Assembly (NCBI GenBank): GCA_025352565.1
Contig: JANXTF010000058.1
Coordinates: 1 to 40,513 of the forward strand
From: Rhodospirillales bacterium
Lineage (GTDB): Bacteria > Pseudomonadota > Alphaproteobacteria > Acetobacterales > Acetobacteraceae
Length of the DNA stretch: 40,513 nt
Reading direction: 5' to 3'
Positions 1 through 8,275 of this stretch are shown one piece after another; the stretch's first letter is position 1; each line of letters opens with the position of its first letter. Below the pieces are notes generated by a model. It did no database searches. It saw only the letters and a list, made by a program, of their open reading frames with translations, and was not told the origin of the DNA. Both the position numbers and the translations under genes were made by a program.

Positions 1-754
1 GTTCACGCCCGACCTGATGCCGGCCGATATTCTGGGCAGCGAGGTGCTGGACGAGGGCGAGGCTGGGCGGCGGCAGTTCCGCTTCGTGCCCGGCCCGGTG
101 TTCTGCCAGTTGCTGATGGCCGACGAGATCAACCGCGCGAGCCCGCGCACGCAATCCGCGCTGCTTCAGGCGATGCAGGAGGGGCGGGTCGCGGTCGGCG
201 GGGTGGAGCATCCTTTGCCCCGCCCGTTCCATGTGCTCGCAACGCAAAACCCGATCGAGCAGGAGGGCACGTATCCGCTGCCCGAGGCGCAACTGGATCG
301 GTTCCTGCTGGAGATCCAGGTGCGGTATCCGGATCTGGCCGATGAGCGGACCATGCTGCTGGCAACCACAGGCACCGCCGAGACGGCGCCGGTGCAGGCG
401 TTCGACGCGGCCTCGCTGCTGGCGGCCCAGGCGCTGATCCGTCGCGTGCCCGTGGGCGCGAGCGTGGTGGATGCTATATTGGGGCTGGTGCGCGGTGCGC
501 GGCCGGAGAGCGCCACGCGGGAGATCGTGCGCCGGCATGTGGCCTGGGGGCCAGGGCCGCGGGCGGCACAGGCGTTGATGCTGGCGTCGCGCGCGCGGGC
601 GCTGCTCGACGGGCGACTGTCGCCGAGCCTGGACGACGTGGCGGCGCTGGCGCCGCCGGTATTGCGGCACCGCATGGCGCTCAACTTCTCCGCCCGCGCG
701 GAGGGGGTGGTGCTGGCCGACATCATCGCCGAACTGGTCGAGGCGCTCGCGTGA
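1..754 (+). CDS. MoxR-family AAA+ ATPase (5' partial)
   Basis: MoxR-type AAA+ ATPases act as chaperones that are thought to help assemble or activate von Willebrand factor A (vWA) proteins encoded next to them. The frame is open from base 2, and the residues before the first Met (FTPDL) continue the family pattern, so the true start and the Walker A loop lie outside the window. Visible are Walker B (LLMADEINRAS), the sensor-1 region with ATQNPIEQEGTYPLPEAQLD, and the C-terminal lid helices (WGPGPRAAQAL). The stop overlaps the GTG start of the DUF58 gene by 4 bases, so the two are probably translationally coupled. Family assignment is secure; the specific client is inferred from the neighbours. 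Confidence 0.93.
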   Translation, partial: FTPDLMPADILGSEVLDEGEAGRRQFRFVPGPVFCQLLMADEINRASPRTQSALLQAMQEGRVAVGGVEHPLPRPFHVLATQNPIEQEGTYPLPEAQLDRFLLEIQVRYPDLADERTMLLATTGTAETAPVQAFDAASLLAAQALIRRVPVGASVVDAILGLVRGARPESATREIVRRHVAWGPGPRAAQALMLASRARALLDGRLSPSLDDVAALAPPVLRHRMALNFSARAEGVVLADIIAELVEALA

Positions 755-1623
755 CGCAAGCGGCCTCCGCGCGGCGGGCGGAGGCGCTGGGCAGCCGGCT
801 GCCGCCGCTGCTGGTGGCGGCCGAGCGAGTGGCGGCGACGGTGGCGCAAGGGGTGCATGGGCGCAGGCGCGTGGGCCAGGGTGACAGCTTCTGGCAATTC
901 CGGCCGTTCGTGGACGGCGACAGCGCGGCACGGATCGACTGGCGGCAATCGGCGCGCTCGGACCGGCATTTCATCCGCGAGACGGAGTGGGAGGCCGCCC
1001 AGACCGTGGCGCTGTGGCGCGATGGGGGCCCGAGCATGCACTGGCGGTCGCGCCACGCCACCACCGAGAAATGCGAGCGGGCGGAGTTGCTGTTGCTGGC
1101 GCTCGCGTCGCTGCTGCTGCGCGGGGGCGAGCGCGTGCGGCTGATGACGCCGGGCGCGCGGAGCGTCGCGGGGCGCGGCCTGGACCGGCTGGCGGAGCAG
1201 CTCGGCGAAATGGCGGATGGCGACGGCATGCCGGGCGAAACGGCCCTGCCGCGCCATGCGCGCGTGGTTTTGATCGGGGACATGCTGGCGCCGCTGGAGC
1301 AGATCCGGGCCACGATCGGGCGGCTGGCGGCGATCCCGGTGAGCGGGCACATGGTGCAGGTGCTCGACCCGGCGGAGGCGCTGTTGCCGTATAGCGGGCG
1401 GGTGCGCTTCGAGGGCGTGGGAGGGGGCTTGAGCGCGCTGATCCCGCGCGTGGAGGGGGTGCGGGACGCCTATGCCAAACGGCTGGCCGAACAGCAGGCG
1501 GGGCTGGCCGCGATCTGTGCCGCCGCCGGGTTCGGGTTTTCGGTGCATCGCACGGACCATCCGCCCGAGGCCGCCTTGCTGGCGCTGTACACGGCGCTGG
1601 CGCCGCAGGCGGGCAGGCGGTGA
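751..1623 (+). CDS. DUF58 domain-containing protein
   Basis: A 290-residue soluble protein of the DUF58 family, which is almost always encoded directly after a MoxR ATPase and has a degenerate vWA-like fold. The signature FRPFVDGDSAARIDWRQSAR followed by RHFIRETEWE (about residues 50-76) is typical. The usual metal-site segment after it reads ALWRDGGPSM, so the normal DxSxS metal-binding motif is degenerate. The GTG start lies in a GTGA overlap with the MoxR stop, and its own stop overlaps the next gene by 4 bases. The tight packing supports one operon with the MoxR and BatA-like proteins. Biochemical role unknown; envelope or stress function is only inferred. Confidence 0.92.
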   Translation: MTQAASARRAEALGSRLPPLLVAAERVAATVAQGVHGRRRVGQGDSFWQFRPFVDGDSAARIDWRQSARSDRHFIRETEWEAAQTVALWRDGGPSMHWRSRHATTEKCERAELLLLALASLLLRGGERVRLMTPGARSVAGRGLDRLAEQLGEMADGDGMPGETALPRHARVVLIGDMLAPLEQIRATIGRLAAIPVSGHMVQVLDPAEALLPYSGRVRFEGVGGGLSALIPRVEGVRDAYAKRLAEQQAGLAAICAAAGFGFSVHRTDHPPEAALLALYTALAPQAGRR

Positions 1624-4301
1624 TCTTCGCCTCGCCCTGGTTGCTGCTGGCGCTGGCGGGGTTGCCGCTGCTGTGGTGGCTGCTGCGGGTAACGCCGCCT
1701 TCGCCGCGCCAGGAGAGTTTCCCCGCGGTCCGGCTGCTGCTCGGACTGCACGCGAACGCGGAGACGCCTGCGCGCACGCCGTGGTGGCTGCTGGCCCTGC
1801 GCATGGCGGCGGCGGCCCTGGTGATCGTGGGGCTGGCGCGGCCGGTGCTGGATGCGGGCACGGCGTTGCCGGGGGCCGGGCCGGTGCTGCTGGTGATCGA
1901 CGATGGCTGGGCGGCCGCGCCCGACTGGGCGGCGCGGATGCGGGCGGCCGGCGGCGTGATCGACCGGGCCGAGCGGGATGGGCGGACAGTCGCGTTGCTG
2001 ACCACGGCGCCGGGAATGTTGGGCGACGCGCCTCTGGCTGGCCCCGCCTCCCCGCCCGCGGAACTGCGGCCCCGGCTGGCGGCGTTGCGGCCAAAGCCTT
2101 GGAACAGCGACCGCAAGGCGGCGGCCTCGGCGTTGACGGGATGGCACGGGGCGGTCGCGTATATCGCGGACGGGCTGACCGACGGCGCCGCGTGGGACGG
2201 CTTCGCCACCGCGATGGCCGGGGCCGGCCCGGTGATCGAGTTGCGCGACGCGGTCGCCCCGGCACGGCTGATGGCGCCGCCCCGCGCGGAAGCCGATCGG
2301 CTGGTGGCGCGCGTGATCCAGGCGCCGCGCGCCTCGGCCGAGGCGGCGGCGGTGCTGGCGCAGGCGGGCGACGGGCGGACTCTGGCGCGCGTGGTCGCCG
2401 CCTTCCCGCCCGGCGCCACATCGGCCGAGGCGCCGATCCGGCTGCCGCCCGAACTCCGCAACCGGCTTGCGCGGCTGGCGATCGAAGGCGCCGCCTCTGC
2501 CGGCGCGGTGGCGTTGCTCGACGAGCGGTGGCGGCGGCGGCCGGCCGGGCTGCTGGCGGGTGACGCCGTGACGGCCGATGCACCGCTGACCGGGGAGCTG
2601 TTCTATCTGCGCCGCGCGCTGGACCCCAGCGCCGAACTCCGCACCGGCGACCTTGCCAGCCTGTTGTCGCGTGAACTCTCGGTGCTGGTGCTGGCCGACC
2701 ATGTAGTGGCGGACGGGCCGGAGCATGACGCGATCGCAAGCTGGGTCGCGAAAGGCGGGCTGCTGATCCGCTTCGCCGGGCCGCGGACGGCGGAGCATCC
2801 GGACAGTCTGCTGCCGGTGAAGCTGCTGGCGGGCGATCGGCGGTTGGGCGGCGCGATGTCGTGGAGCCAGCCGGCTTCCCTGGCCCCCTTCCCGCCCGGC
2901 GGCCCGTTCGCGGGGCTGGACGTGCCGCCGGACGTGAAGGTGACGCGGCAGGTGCTGGCGGAACCTGGCGCGCATCTGGCGGCGGCGACCTGGGCGCGGC
3001 TGACGGACGGCACGCCGCTGGTGACGCAGGCATCACGCGGCGCCGGCCGGGTGGTGCTGTTCCATGTGACGGCCAACGCGGACTGGTCGGACCTCGCTTT
3101 GTCCGGCCTGTTCGTGGACATGCTGCGGCGGATGGTCGACCTGTCGGTGGGGGTGGCGGGGGCCGACGCGCCGGACGGCCCGCCGCTGGCGCCGGTGGAG
3201 ACCATGGACGGGTTCGGCCAGATGGGCGCGCCACCGGCGGGTGCCGGGCCGGTTACCGCGCGCGCGCTGGCCACCGAGGCCGCCTCGCCACGCCATCCGC
3301 CGGGATTCTACGGCCCGGAAAGCGGCCGGCGTGTGCTGAACCTCGCGACCAATTTGCCGAAGCTGGAGCCGTCGCCAGCCATCGCGGGCGGCACGGTGGA
3401 GGCTCTGGGCGGGGTGACGCCGGAACGCGCGCTGGCGCCGTGGCTGCTGGCGGCGGCGCTGGCGCTGCTGGCGATGGATCTGCTGCTGTCGCTGCGGCTG
3501 CGCGGGCTGCTGCGGCCGGCCGCGGCCAGTCGGGCGTTGATGCTGGCGTCGATGCTGGCGTCGATGCTGGCATCTGGGCCGACCCACGCCGCACCCCCGG
3601 CCAATCCGGGGCTGGCGACGCATCTGGCCTACGTGGTGACGGGGGACGCGCAGGTGGACGGCGTGTCGCGGGCCGGGCTCGCGGGGCTTTCGGAGTACGT
3701 GAACCGTCGCACCGCGACGGCGCTGGCGGAGCCGGCCGGGGTGGCGCCGGGGCAGGACGACCTCAGCTTCTATCCGCTGCTGTACTGGCCGATCTCGCCC
3801 AGCGCCGCACCCCCATCCGGTGCCGCCATCGCCGCGATGAACGACTACATGGCGCATGGCGGAATCATCGTGATCGACACCCGCGACGGCGGCAGCGGGG
3901 CCGGGTTCGCGCCCGGGACGGAGGACGCGCTGGAGCAGTTCGGCCGGGGACTGGCCGTGCCCACGCTGGCGGCGCTGACGCCCGCCCACGTGCTGGCACG
4001 CGCATTCTATCTGTTGCCCGAGTTTCCCGGGCGCTATGCCGGGGACACGGTGTGGGTGCAGCGCGACGAGGACCGGACCAACGACAGCGTGAGCCCGGTC
4101 ATCATCGGCGGACATGACTGGGCGGCCGCATGGGCGGTCGATGGGCAGGGCAACAACCCGTACGCCACCATCCCCGGCGGCGCCCGGCAGCGGACGCTGG
4201 CGTACCGCTTCGGCGTGAACCTCGTGATGTACGCGCTGACCGGCAACTACAAGGGCGATCAGGTCCATGTGCCGGCCCTGCTGGAACGGCTGGGGCAATA
4301 G
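1620..4301 (+). CDS. BatA-like N-terminal / DUF4159 C-terminal membrane protein
   Basis: An 893-residue inner-membrane protein. The N-terminus has the BatA pattern: a first hydrophobic segment (residues about 2-22, FASPWLLLALAGLPLLWWLL), a short cytoplasmic stretch and a second segment near residues 55-75. A large periplasmic region follows. A third membrane segment lies near residues 605-630, and DUF4159 fills about 655-893, with a GGIIVIDTRDGG strand and a conserved YRFGVNLVMYALTGNYK end. A 12-bp unit repeated three times encodes MLAS-MLAS-MLAS just before DUF4159. The GTG start overlaps the DUF58 stop. Function unknown; the context suggests a membrane complex served by the MoxR ATPase. Confidence 0.88.
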   Translation: MIFASPWLLLALAGLPLLWWLLRVTPPSPRQESFPAVRLLLGLHANAETPARTPWWLLALRMAAAALVIVGLARPVLDAGTALPGAGPVLLVIDDGWAAAPDWAARMRAAGGVIDRAERDGRTVALLTTAPGMLGDAPLAGPASPPAELRPRLAALRPKPWNSDRKAAASALTGWHGAVAYIADGLTDGAAWDGFATAMAGAGPVIELRDAVAPARLMAPPRAEADRLVARVIQAPRASAEAAAVLAQAGDGRTLARVVAAFPPGATSAEAPIRLPPELRNRLARLAIEGAASAGAVALLDERWRRRPAGLLAGDAVTADAPLTGELFYLRRALDPSAELRTGDLASLLSRELSVLVLADHVVADGPEHDAIASWVAKGGLLIRFAGPRTAEHPDSLLPVKLLAGDRRLGGAMSWSQPASLAPFPPGGPFAGLDVPPDVKVTRQVLAEPGAHLAAATWARLTDGTPLVTQASRGAGRVVLFHVTANADWSDLALSGLFVDMLRRMVDLSVGVAGADAPDGPPLAPVETMDGFGQMGAPPAGAGPVTARALATEAASPRHPPGFYGPESGRRVLNLATNLPKLEPSPAIAGGTVEALGGVTPERALAPWLLAAALALLAMDLLLSLRLRGLLRPAAASRALMLASMLASMLASGPTHAAPPANPGLATHLAYVVTGDAQVDGVSRAGLAGLSEYVNRRTATALAEPAGVAPGQDDLSFYPLLYWPISPSAAPPSGAAIAAMNDYMAHGGIIVIDTRDGGSGAGFAPGTEDALEQFGRGLAVPTLAALTPAHVLARAFYLLPEFPGRYAGDTVWVQRDEDRTNDSVSPVIIGGHDWAAAWAVDGQGNNPYATIPGGARQRTLAYRFGVNLVMYALTGNYKGDQVHVPALLERLGQ
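3540..3575 (+). repeat. 12-bp in-frame tandem repeat (x3)
   Basis: Two identical copies of ATGCTGGCGTCG and a third with two changes lie in tandem inside the BatA/DUF4159 gene. They encode a threefold MLAS at about residues 641-652, in a hydrophobic stretch before an Ala-Pro-rich linker. This could vary in copy number by slippage without shifting the frame. The stretch resembles an internal signal sequence that ends in THAAPP. Confidence 0.8.
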
Positions 4302-4304
4302 ACG

Positions 4305-6389
4305 ATGCAGACCGCGCTCGCCTCGCTTCGGTTCGACCCCGCCTTGCCCTGGTGGCTGCTCGCGGCGCTGGCGGCGCTGTGCGTGGCGGCGCTGGGCGCC
4401 GCGTTCTGGCGGCGGGCGCGGGGCACGGTGTGGCGTGCGGTAGCGTTCGGGGTGCTGATGCTGTGGCTTTCGGGGCCGCGCCTGGTGCGCGAGACGCAGG
4501 AGATGTTGCCCGACATCGGGCTGCTTGTGGTGGACCAGACCGCATCGATGCAGGTCGGCGAGCGGGGGCGTCTGGCGGCGGCGGCGCGGCTCCGGATCGA
4601 GGCCCAGGCGGCGGCGTTCAAGGACCTGGAACTGCGAACCGTGACGGTGCCCGAGGGCGGCAACCAGGGCACGCTTCTGTTCGCGGCGATCGACCGGGCG
4701 CTGGCCGACATTCCGCGCGGGAGGCTGTCGGGCATCGTCGCGATCACCGACGGGCAGGCGCACGACATCCCGCCGGTGGCACCGGGCGGCGCACCGCTGC
4801 ACGTGCTGATCGCGGCCAGGGGCGAGGAGATCGACCGGCGGGTGCGGGTGATCGACGCGCCCTCCTACGGCATAGTCGGCAAATCGGTTTCGCTGCGGAT
4901 CGCGATTGAGGATCTTGGCAAGCCGCGCGCGGGCCTCGCGTTCGGCGGTGCCGCCCGGCTGACCATCAGGCGCGACGGGGAGCCGCCGCGCGAGGTAAGC
5001 GTGCCGATCGGGGTGGAGCACGAAATCGATGTGCCGATCACGCGCGGCGGCCCGACCGTGGTGGAAATGACGGCTGGGAAGCTCGCGGGCGAAGTGAGCG
5101 AGGTCAATAACCGCGCGGTGGTGACCATCAACGGCGTGCGCGACCGGCTGCGGGTGCTGCTGGTGTCGGGCGAGCCGCATCAAGGCGAGCGCACCTGGCG
5201 GCGGCTGCTGAAGGCCGATCCGGCGGTCGATCTGGTGCATTTCACCATCCTGCGGCCGCCTGAGAAGGACGATCTCACGCCGCTGAACGAGCTGGCGTTG
5301 ATCGCCTTTCCGGTGCGCGAGCTGTTTCAGGTGAAGATCAAGCAGTTCGACCTGATCATCCTGGACCGCTTTCAGAACCGCTCGATCCTGCCGCCGACCT
5401 ACCTGCGCAACATCGCCGATTACGTGCGCGGCGGGGGCGCGCTGCTGATGAGCGTGGGACCGGAATTCGCCGGGGCCGCGAGCCTGGCCAACACCCCGCT
5501 CGGGAGCGTCCTGCCGGCGCGGCCGGCGACCGGCCAGGAGAGCGTGACGAACGCACCGTTCCGTCCGCTGGTGACCGATATCGGCACCCGCCATCCGGTG
5601 ACCGGGGAACTGCCGGGGTGGCAGGCGCAAGGCGGGCCGGGTTGGGGCGAGTGGTATCGGCGCATCGGCACGGCCGACGCGCAGGGCGACGCGGTGATGA
5701 GCGGTCCGGCAGGCGAGCCGCTGCTGCTGCTGAACCGGGTGGATGAGGGCCGCGTGGCGCTGCTGCTGTCGGACCAGATATGGCTGTGGTCGCGCGGCCA
5801 TGACGGGGGCGGCCCGCAGGCGGAGCTGCTGCGGCGGCTCGCGCATTGGCTCATGAAGGAGCCGGAGCTGGAGGAGAAGTCGCTCACCGCCACGGTGGAT
5901 GGCGGGCGCCTCGCGATCGCGCGGCAAACCACCGAGACCGGCCCGCCCGGCAGCGTGACCGTGACCGACCCAGACGGACATGCGGAGACGATGGCGCTGA
6001 CGCCGACCCGGCCCGGCCGCGCGGTCGCGAGCCTGCCGGCGGAGTTGCCCGGCGTATGGCGGGTGAGCGATGGCACGAACACCACCTATGCTGCCGCGGG
6101 CGCTGCCAATCCGCAGGAACTGGCCGATATGCGCGCGACCGCCACGCTGCTGGAAAAGGTCGCCCGCGAGTCGGGCGGCGGGGTGGCGTGGCTCGACCCG
6201 GCGGGCGCGCCCGATTTACGCCGCACGGAACCCGGGCGGGTGCAATCCGGCGCCGGGTGGATCGGGTTGGAGCGGCGGCGCGATCACTTGGTGACCGGGA
6301 TCGATGCGACCCCGCTGCTGCCGCCCTGGGCCGCACTGCCGCTCATCCTCGGGCTGGTGGTGGTGGCCTGGCGGCGCGAGGCGGTCTAG
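4305..6389 (+). CDS. Membrane protein with vWA-like and glutamine-amidotransferase-like regions
   Basis: A 694-residue protein starting 3 bases after the previous stop, so it is the fourth gene of the MoxR operon. Two membrane segments lie at the N-terminus (about 15-34 and 43-60) and one at the very C-terminus (about 672-690). After the second segment, IGLLVVDQTASM resembles a vWA metal-site motif with Thr in place of the first Ser (DxTxS). A central part (LRVLLVSGEPHQGERTW, then LIILDRF and YVRGGGALLMSVG) has the fold pattern of class I glutamine amidotransferase-like domains found in BatA/BatB relatives. It lacks an obvious catalytic Cys, so it is probably structural. Specific function unknown. 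Confidence 0.85.
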   Translation: MQTALASLRFDPALPWWLLAALAALCVAALGAAFWRRARGTVWRAVAFGVLMLWLSGPRLVRETQEMLPDIGLLVVDQTASMQVGERGRLAAAARLRIEAQAAAFKDLELRTVTVPEGGNQGTLLFAAIDRALADIPRGRLSGIVAITDGQAHDIPPVAPGGAPLHVLIAARGEEIDRRVRVIDAPSYGIVGKSVSLRIAIEDLGKPRAGLAFGGAARLTIRRDGEPPREVSVPIGVEHEIDVPITRGGPTVVEMTAGKLAGEVSEVNNRAVVTINGVRDRLRVLLVSGEPHQGERTWRRLLKADPAVDLVHFTILRPPEKDDLTPLNELALIAFPVRELFQVKIKQFDLIILDRFQNRSILPPTYLRNIADYVRGGGALLMSVGPEFAGAASLANTPLGSVLPARPATGQESVTNAPFRPLVTDIGTRHPVTGELPGWQAQGGPGWGEWYRRIGTADAQGDAVMSGPAGEPLLLLNRVDEGRVALLLSDQIWLWSRGHDGGGPQAELLRRLAHWLMKEPELEEKSLTATVDGGRLAIARQTTETGPPGSVTVTDPDGHAETMALTPTRPGRAVASLPAELPGVWRVSDGTNTTYAAAGAANPQELADMRATATLLEKVARESGGGVAWLDPAGAPDLRRTEPGRVQSGAGWIGLERRRDHLVTGIDATPLLPPWAALPLILGLVVVAWRREAV

Positions 6390-6449
6390 ATAACGGGCGT
6401 GGCCAGGGGAGAGGTGTCTTCCAGAAATTCGACGGTTCCGGAAAATCCG

Positions 6450-6958
6450 ATGGGTCCGGCCCAGGCATCACGCCGGGCGCCGCATCGCCGTGGACATCGC
6501 TGCTGGCGCTGCTGGGCTTCATCGGCCTGAGCGAACTGGTCGGCATCGCCGCCGGGGCGGTGACGGTGCCCAGCGTGCGTATCTGGTATCTGACGATCGC
6601 GCCGCCGCCCGGTACGCCCCCCAACTGGGTGTTCGGGCCGGTCTGGACGACGCTTTACTGTATGATCGGGGTCGCCGCCTGGCTGGTCTGGCGCCGTCCC
6701 TCCCATCGCGGCGCGCTGCGGCTTTGGGGGTGGCACCTGCTGGTGAACGCGCTGTGGGCCCCGGCCTTCTTCGGGCTGCACAGCATCGCGCTCGGCATGG
6801 CGGTGATCGTGGCGCTGCTGGTCGCGATCGGGGTGACCATGCGGGCATTCGCGCGATTTTCCAGCACGGCCGTGGCGCTGATGGTGCCTTATCTGGCGTG
6901 GACGTGCTACGCGACCTATCTCAATGCCGGATTCTTCTGGCTCAACGTCGTTCGCTAG
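6450..6958 (+). CDS. tspO: TspO/MBR family protein, 5' end unresolved
   Basis: TspO is a small five-helix membrane protein that binds porphyrins and affects tetrapyrrole and stress responses. The frame ending at 6958 shows the core motif PPGTPPNWVFGPVWTTLY and five hydrophobic helices, from LLALLGFIGL to the final YLNAGFFWLNVVR. In that frame there is no ATG, GTG or TTG between the previous stop and the first helix (CTG at 6500 is the first near-cognate codon). A GTG at 6414, behind a GGGGAGAGG stretch, and an ATG at 6450 sit in a different frame, as if one base were missing between about 6452 and 6485. This is a frameshift, a sequencing error or a non-canonical start. The family call is firm; the start is not. 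Confidence 0.75.
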
Positions 6959-6972
6959 CTCGGAACACTTGC

Positions 6973-7659
6973 ATGAAACTGCTTCGCCGCCCCCTCCGTC
7001 TTGCCGCGATCGGATGCGTGGCGCTCGCTGGATGCGTCGTCTTCGGCCAGGGCGCATCGGCGCAGACAGGCATCATGGGCAACAACCTCGGCGCGCCCAC
7101 CGGCCCGGTGGTGAACCCGGGCCCCGGCAAGGGACCGAAGGCGCCCTTGCCGCCGGCGCTGCCCGGCACGCGCGCGGGGGGGGGCGAGGTGGCCCCGGCC
7201 GACAAGGGCGTGGTGGACCTGCAGCCGACCGACGCGCTGTTCGACGCGATCAACCGGGGCGACATGCCCGCCGCACGGGATGCGCTGAACCGCGGCGCGG
7301 ATTTGGGCGGCCGCAACGTGCTGGGGATGACGCCGACCGAGCTTTCGGTCGATCTTGGGCGCAACGACATCACCTTCCTGCTGCTCTCCATGCGCGGCCC
7401 GGGCGATAGCAACAACAGCGGACGCAGCGCGGGGCAAGCGGCCGCCGACGCCAAGGCCGCCCTCGCATTGCCACGCGCGGCACCGGCGCGGGCCGCCACG
7501 GCCGTTCCCTCGCCGCGCGCGCCGCGTGCGGCGGCCCCGGCTTCCGATCGGCAATACGCGATCGGCCAATCCGCGCCCGGCCAGTCCGCGCCCGGTGCCA
7601 GCAATCCGGGCACGGCCATTCCGCAGGCGGGATTCCTGGGTTTCGGCGTCACCCGCTAG
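6973..7659 (+). CDS. Exported ankyrin-repeat-like protein
   Basis: A 228-residue protein with a cleavable N-terminal signal: MKLLRRPLRL followed by a hydrophobic core. ALAGC at residues 17-21 could be a lipobox, while SAQTG about ten residues later could be a signal peptidase I site, so lipoprotein status is uncertain. Residues about 77-130 look like one to two ankyrin repeats (LFDAINRGDMPAARDALNRG, then ADLGGRNVLGMTPTEL). The remainder is rich in Ala, Pro and Gly, with a repeated GQSAPGQSAPG near the C-terminus, and is probably disordered. It likely works in the periplasm or outer envelope through protein binding. Specific function unknown. Confidence 0.78.
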   Translation: MKLLRRPLRLAAIGCVALAGCVVFGQGASAQTGIMGNNLGAPTGPVVNPGPGKGPKAPLPPALPGTRAGGGEVAPADKGVVDLQPTDALFDAINRGDMPAARDALNRGADLGGRNVLGMTPTELSVDLGRNDITFLLLSMRGPGDSNNSGRSAGQAAADAKAALALPRAAPARAATAVPSPRAPRAAAPASDRQYAIGQSAPGQSAPGASNPGTAIPQAGFLGFGVTR

Positions 7660-7696
7660 AGTTTCCCCCTTTTTCCCCGATCAGGTCAGCATATAC

Positions 7697-8275
7697 ATGT
7701 CCGAAAACGCAGATTTAGCGCGCGAGAGCCTGGATCGCGCGCATGAGGCATCCGAAGGTCAGCATCACGACGTCCGCCGCGTGGCGGTAATGATCTCGGT
7801 GCTGGCCGCCGCCCTCGCATTGAGCGAGATGGGCGAGAAGGCGTCGCAGAACGCCTATCTCACGCATCATGTGGCGCTCAGCGACGACTGGGCGTTCTAT
7901 CAGGCGCGCACCATCCGCGGGAACGTGTTCGCCTTGGAGGCGAGCGTGCTCGAAAGCCTGCCGGGTGCGGGAGGCGACGCCGCTATCCAGAAGAAGATCG
8001 CGACCGCGCGCGCGCAGGTCGAGCGGATGAACGACGACCCGGTCGGCGGCGGGCGCAAGCAGCTGCTGGAAAAGACCAAGGTGCAGACCGCCGAGCGCGA
8101 CCATGCGTTCCACCTGTACCATCAATACGAGATGGTGGTCGGCGCGCTGCAGATCGCCATCGTGCTGGCCTCCGTGTCGGTGGTGACGCGCGTCCGCGCG
8201 CTGGCGCTCGGCGCAGGCGTGCTGGGCGGGGTGGCGATCGTGTACGGGCTGCTGGTGGCGACGGGGACGGTTTAG
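7697..8275 (+). CDS. DUF4337 domain-containing membrane protein
   Basis: A 192-residue protein matching the DUF4337 pattern: an N-terminal membrane segment (VAVMISVLAAALALSEMGEK, about residues 29-48), a long charged helical stretch (about 55-140), and two C-terminal membrane segments (VVGALQIAIVLASVSVV and ALALGAGVLGGVAIVYGLL). The start chosen is the ATG of MSENADLAR. The longer upstream open frame has no family similarity and overlaps the ankyrin-like gene. The 3' end overlaps the convergent M20 peptidase stop by 4 bases. The family has no established function. Confidence 0.88.
   Translation: MSENADLARESLDRAHEASEGQHHDVRRVAVMISVLAAALALSEMGEKASQNAYLTHHVALSDDWAFYQARTIRGNVFALEASVLESLPGAGGDAAIQKKIATARAQVERMNDDPVGGGRKQLLEKTKVQTAERDHAFHLYHQYEMVVGALQIAIVLASVSVVTRVRALALGAGVLGGVAIVYGLLVATGTV

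Noticed and set aside
166-3234. A 1022-codon open frame on the minus strand opposite the MoxR operon
   Set aside because: It is an Arg/Pro/Ala-rich shadow of high-GC coding DNA; the opposite strand has clear MoxR, DUF58 and BatA-like domains.
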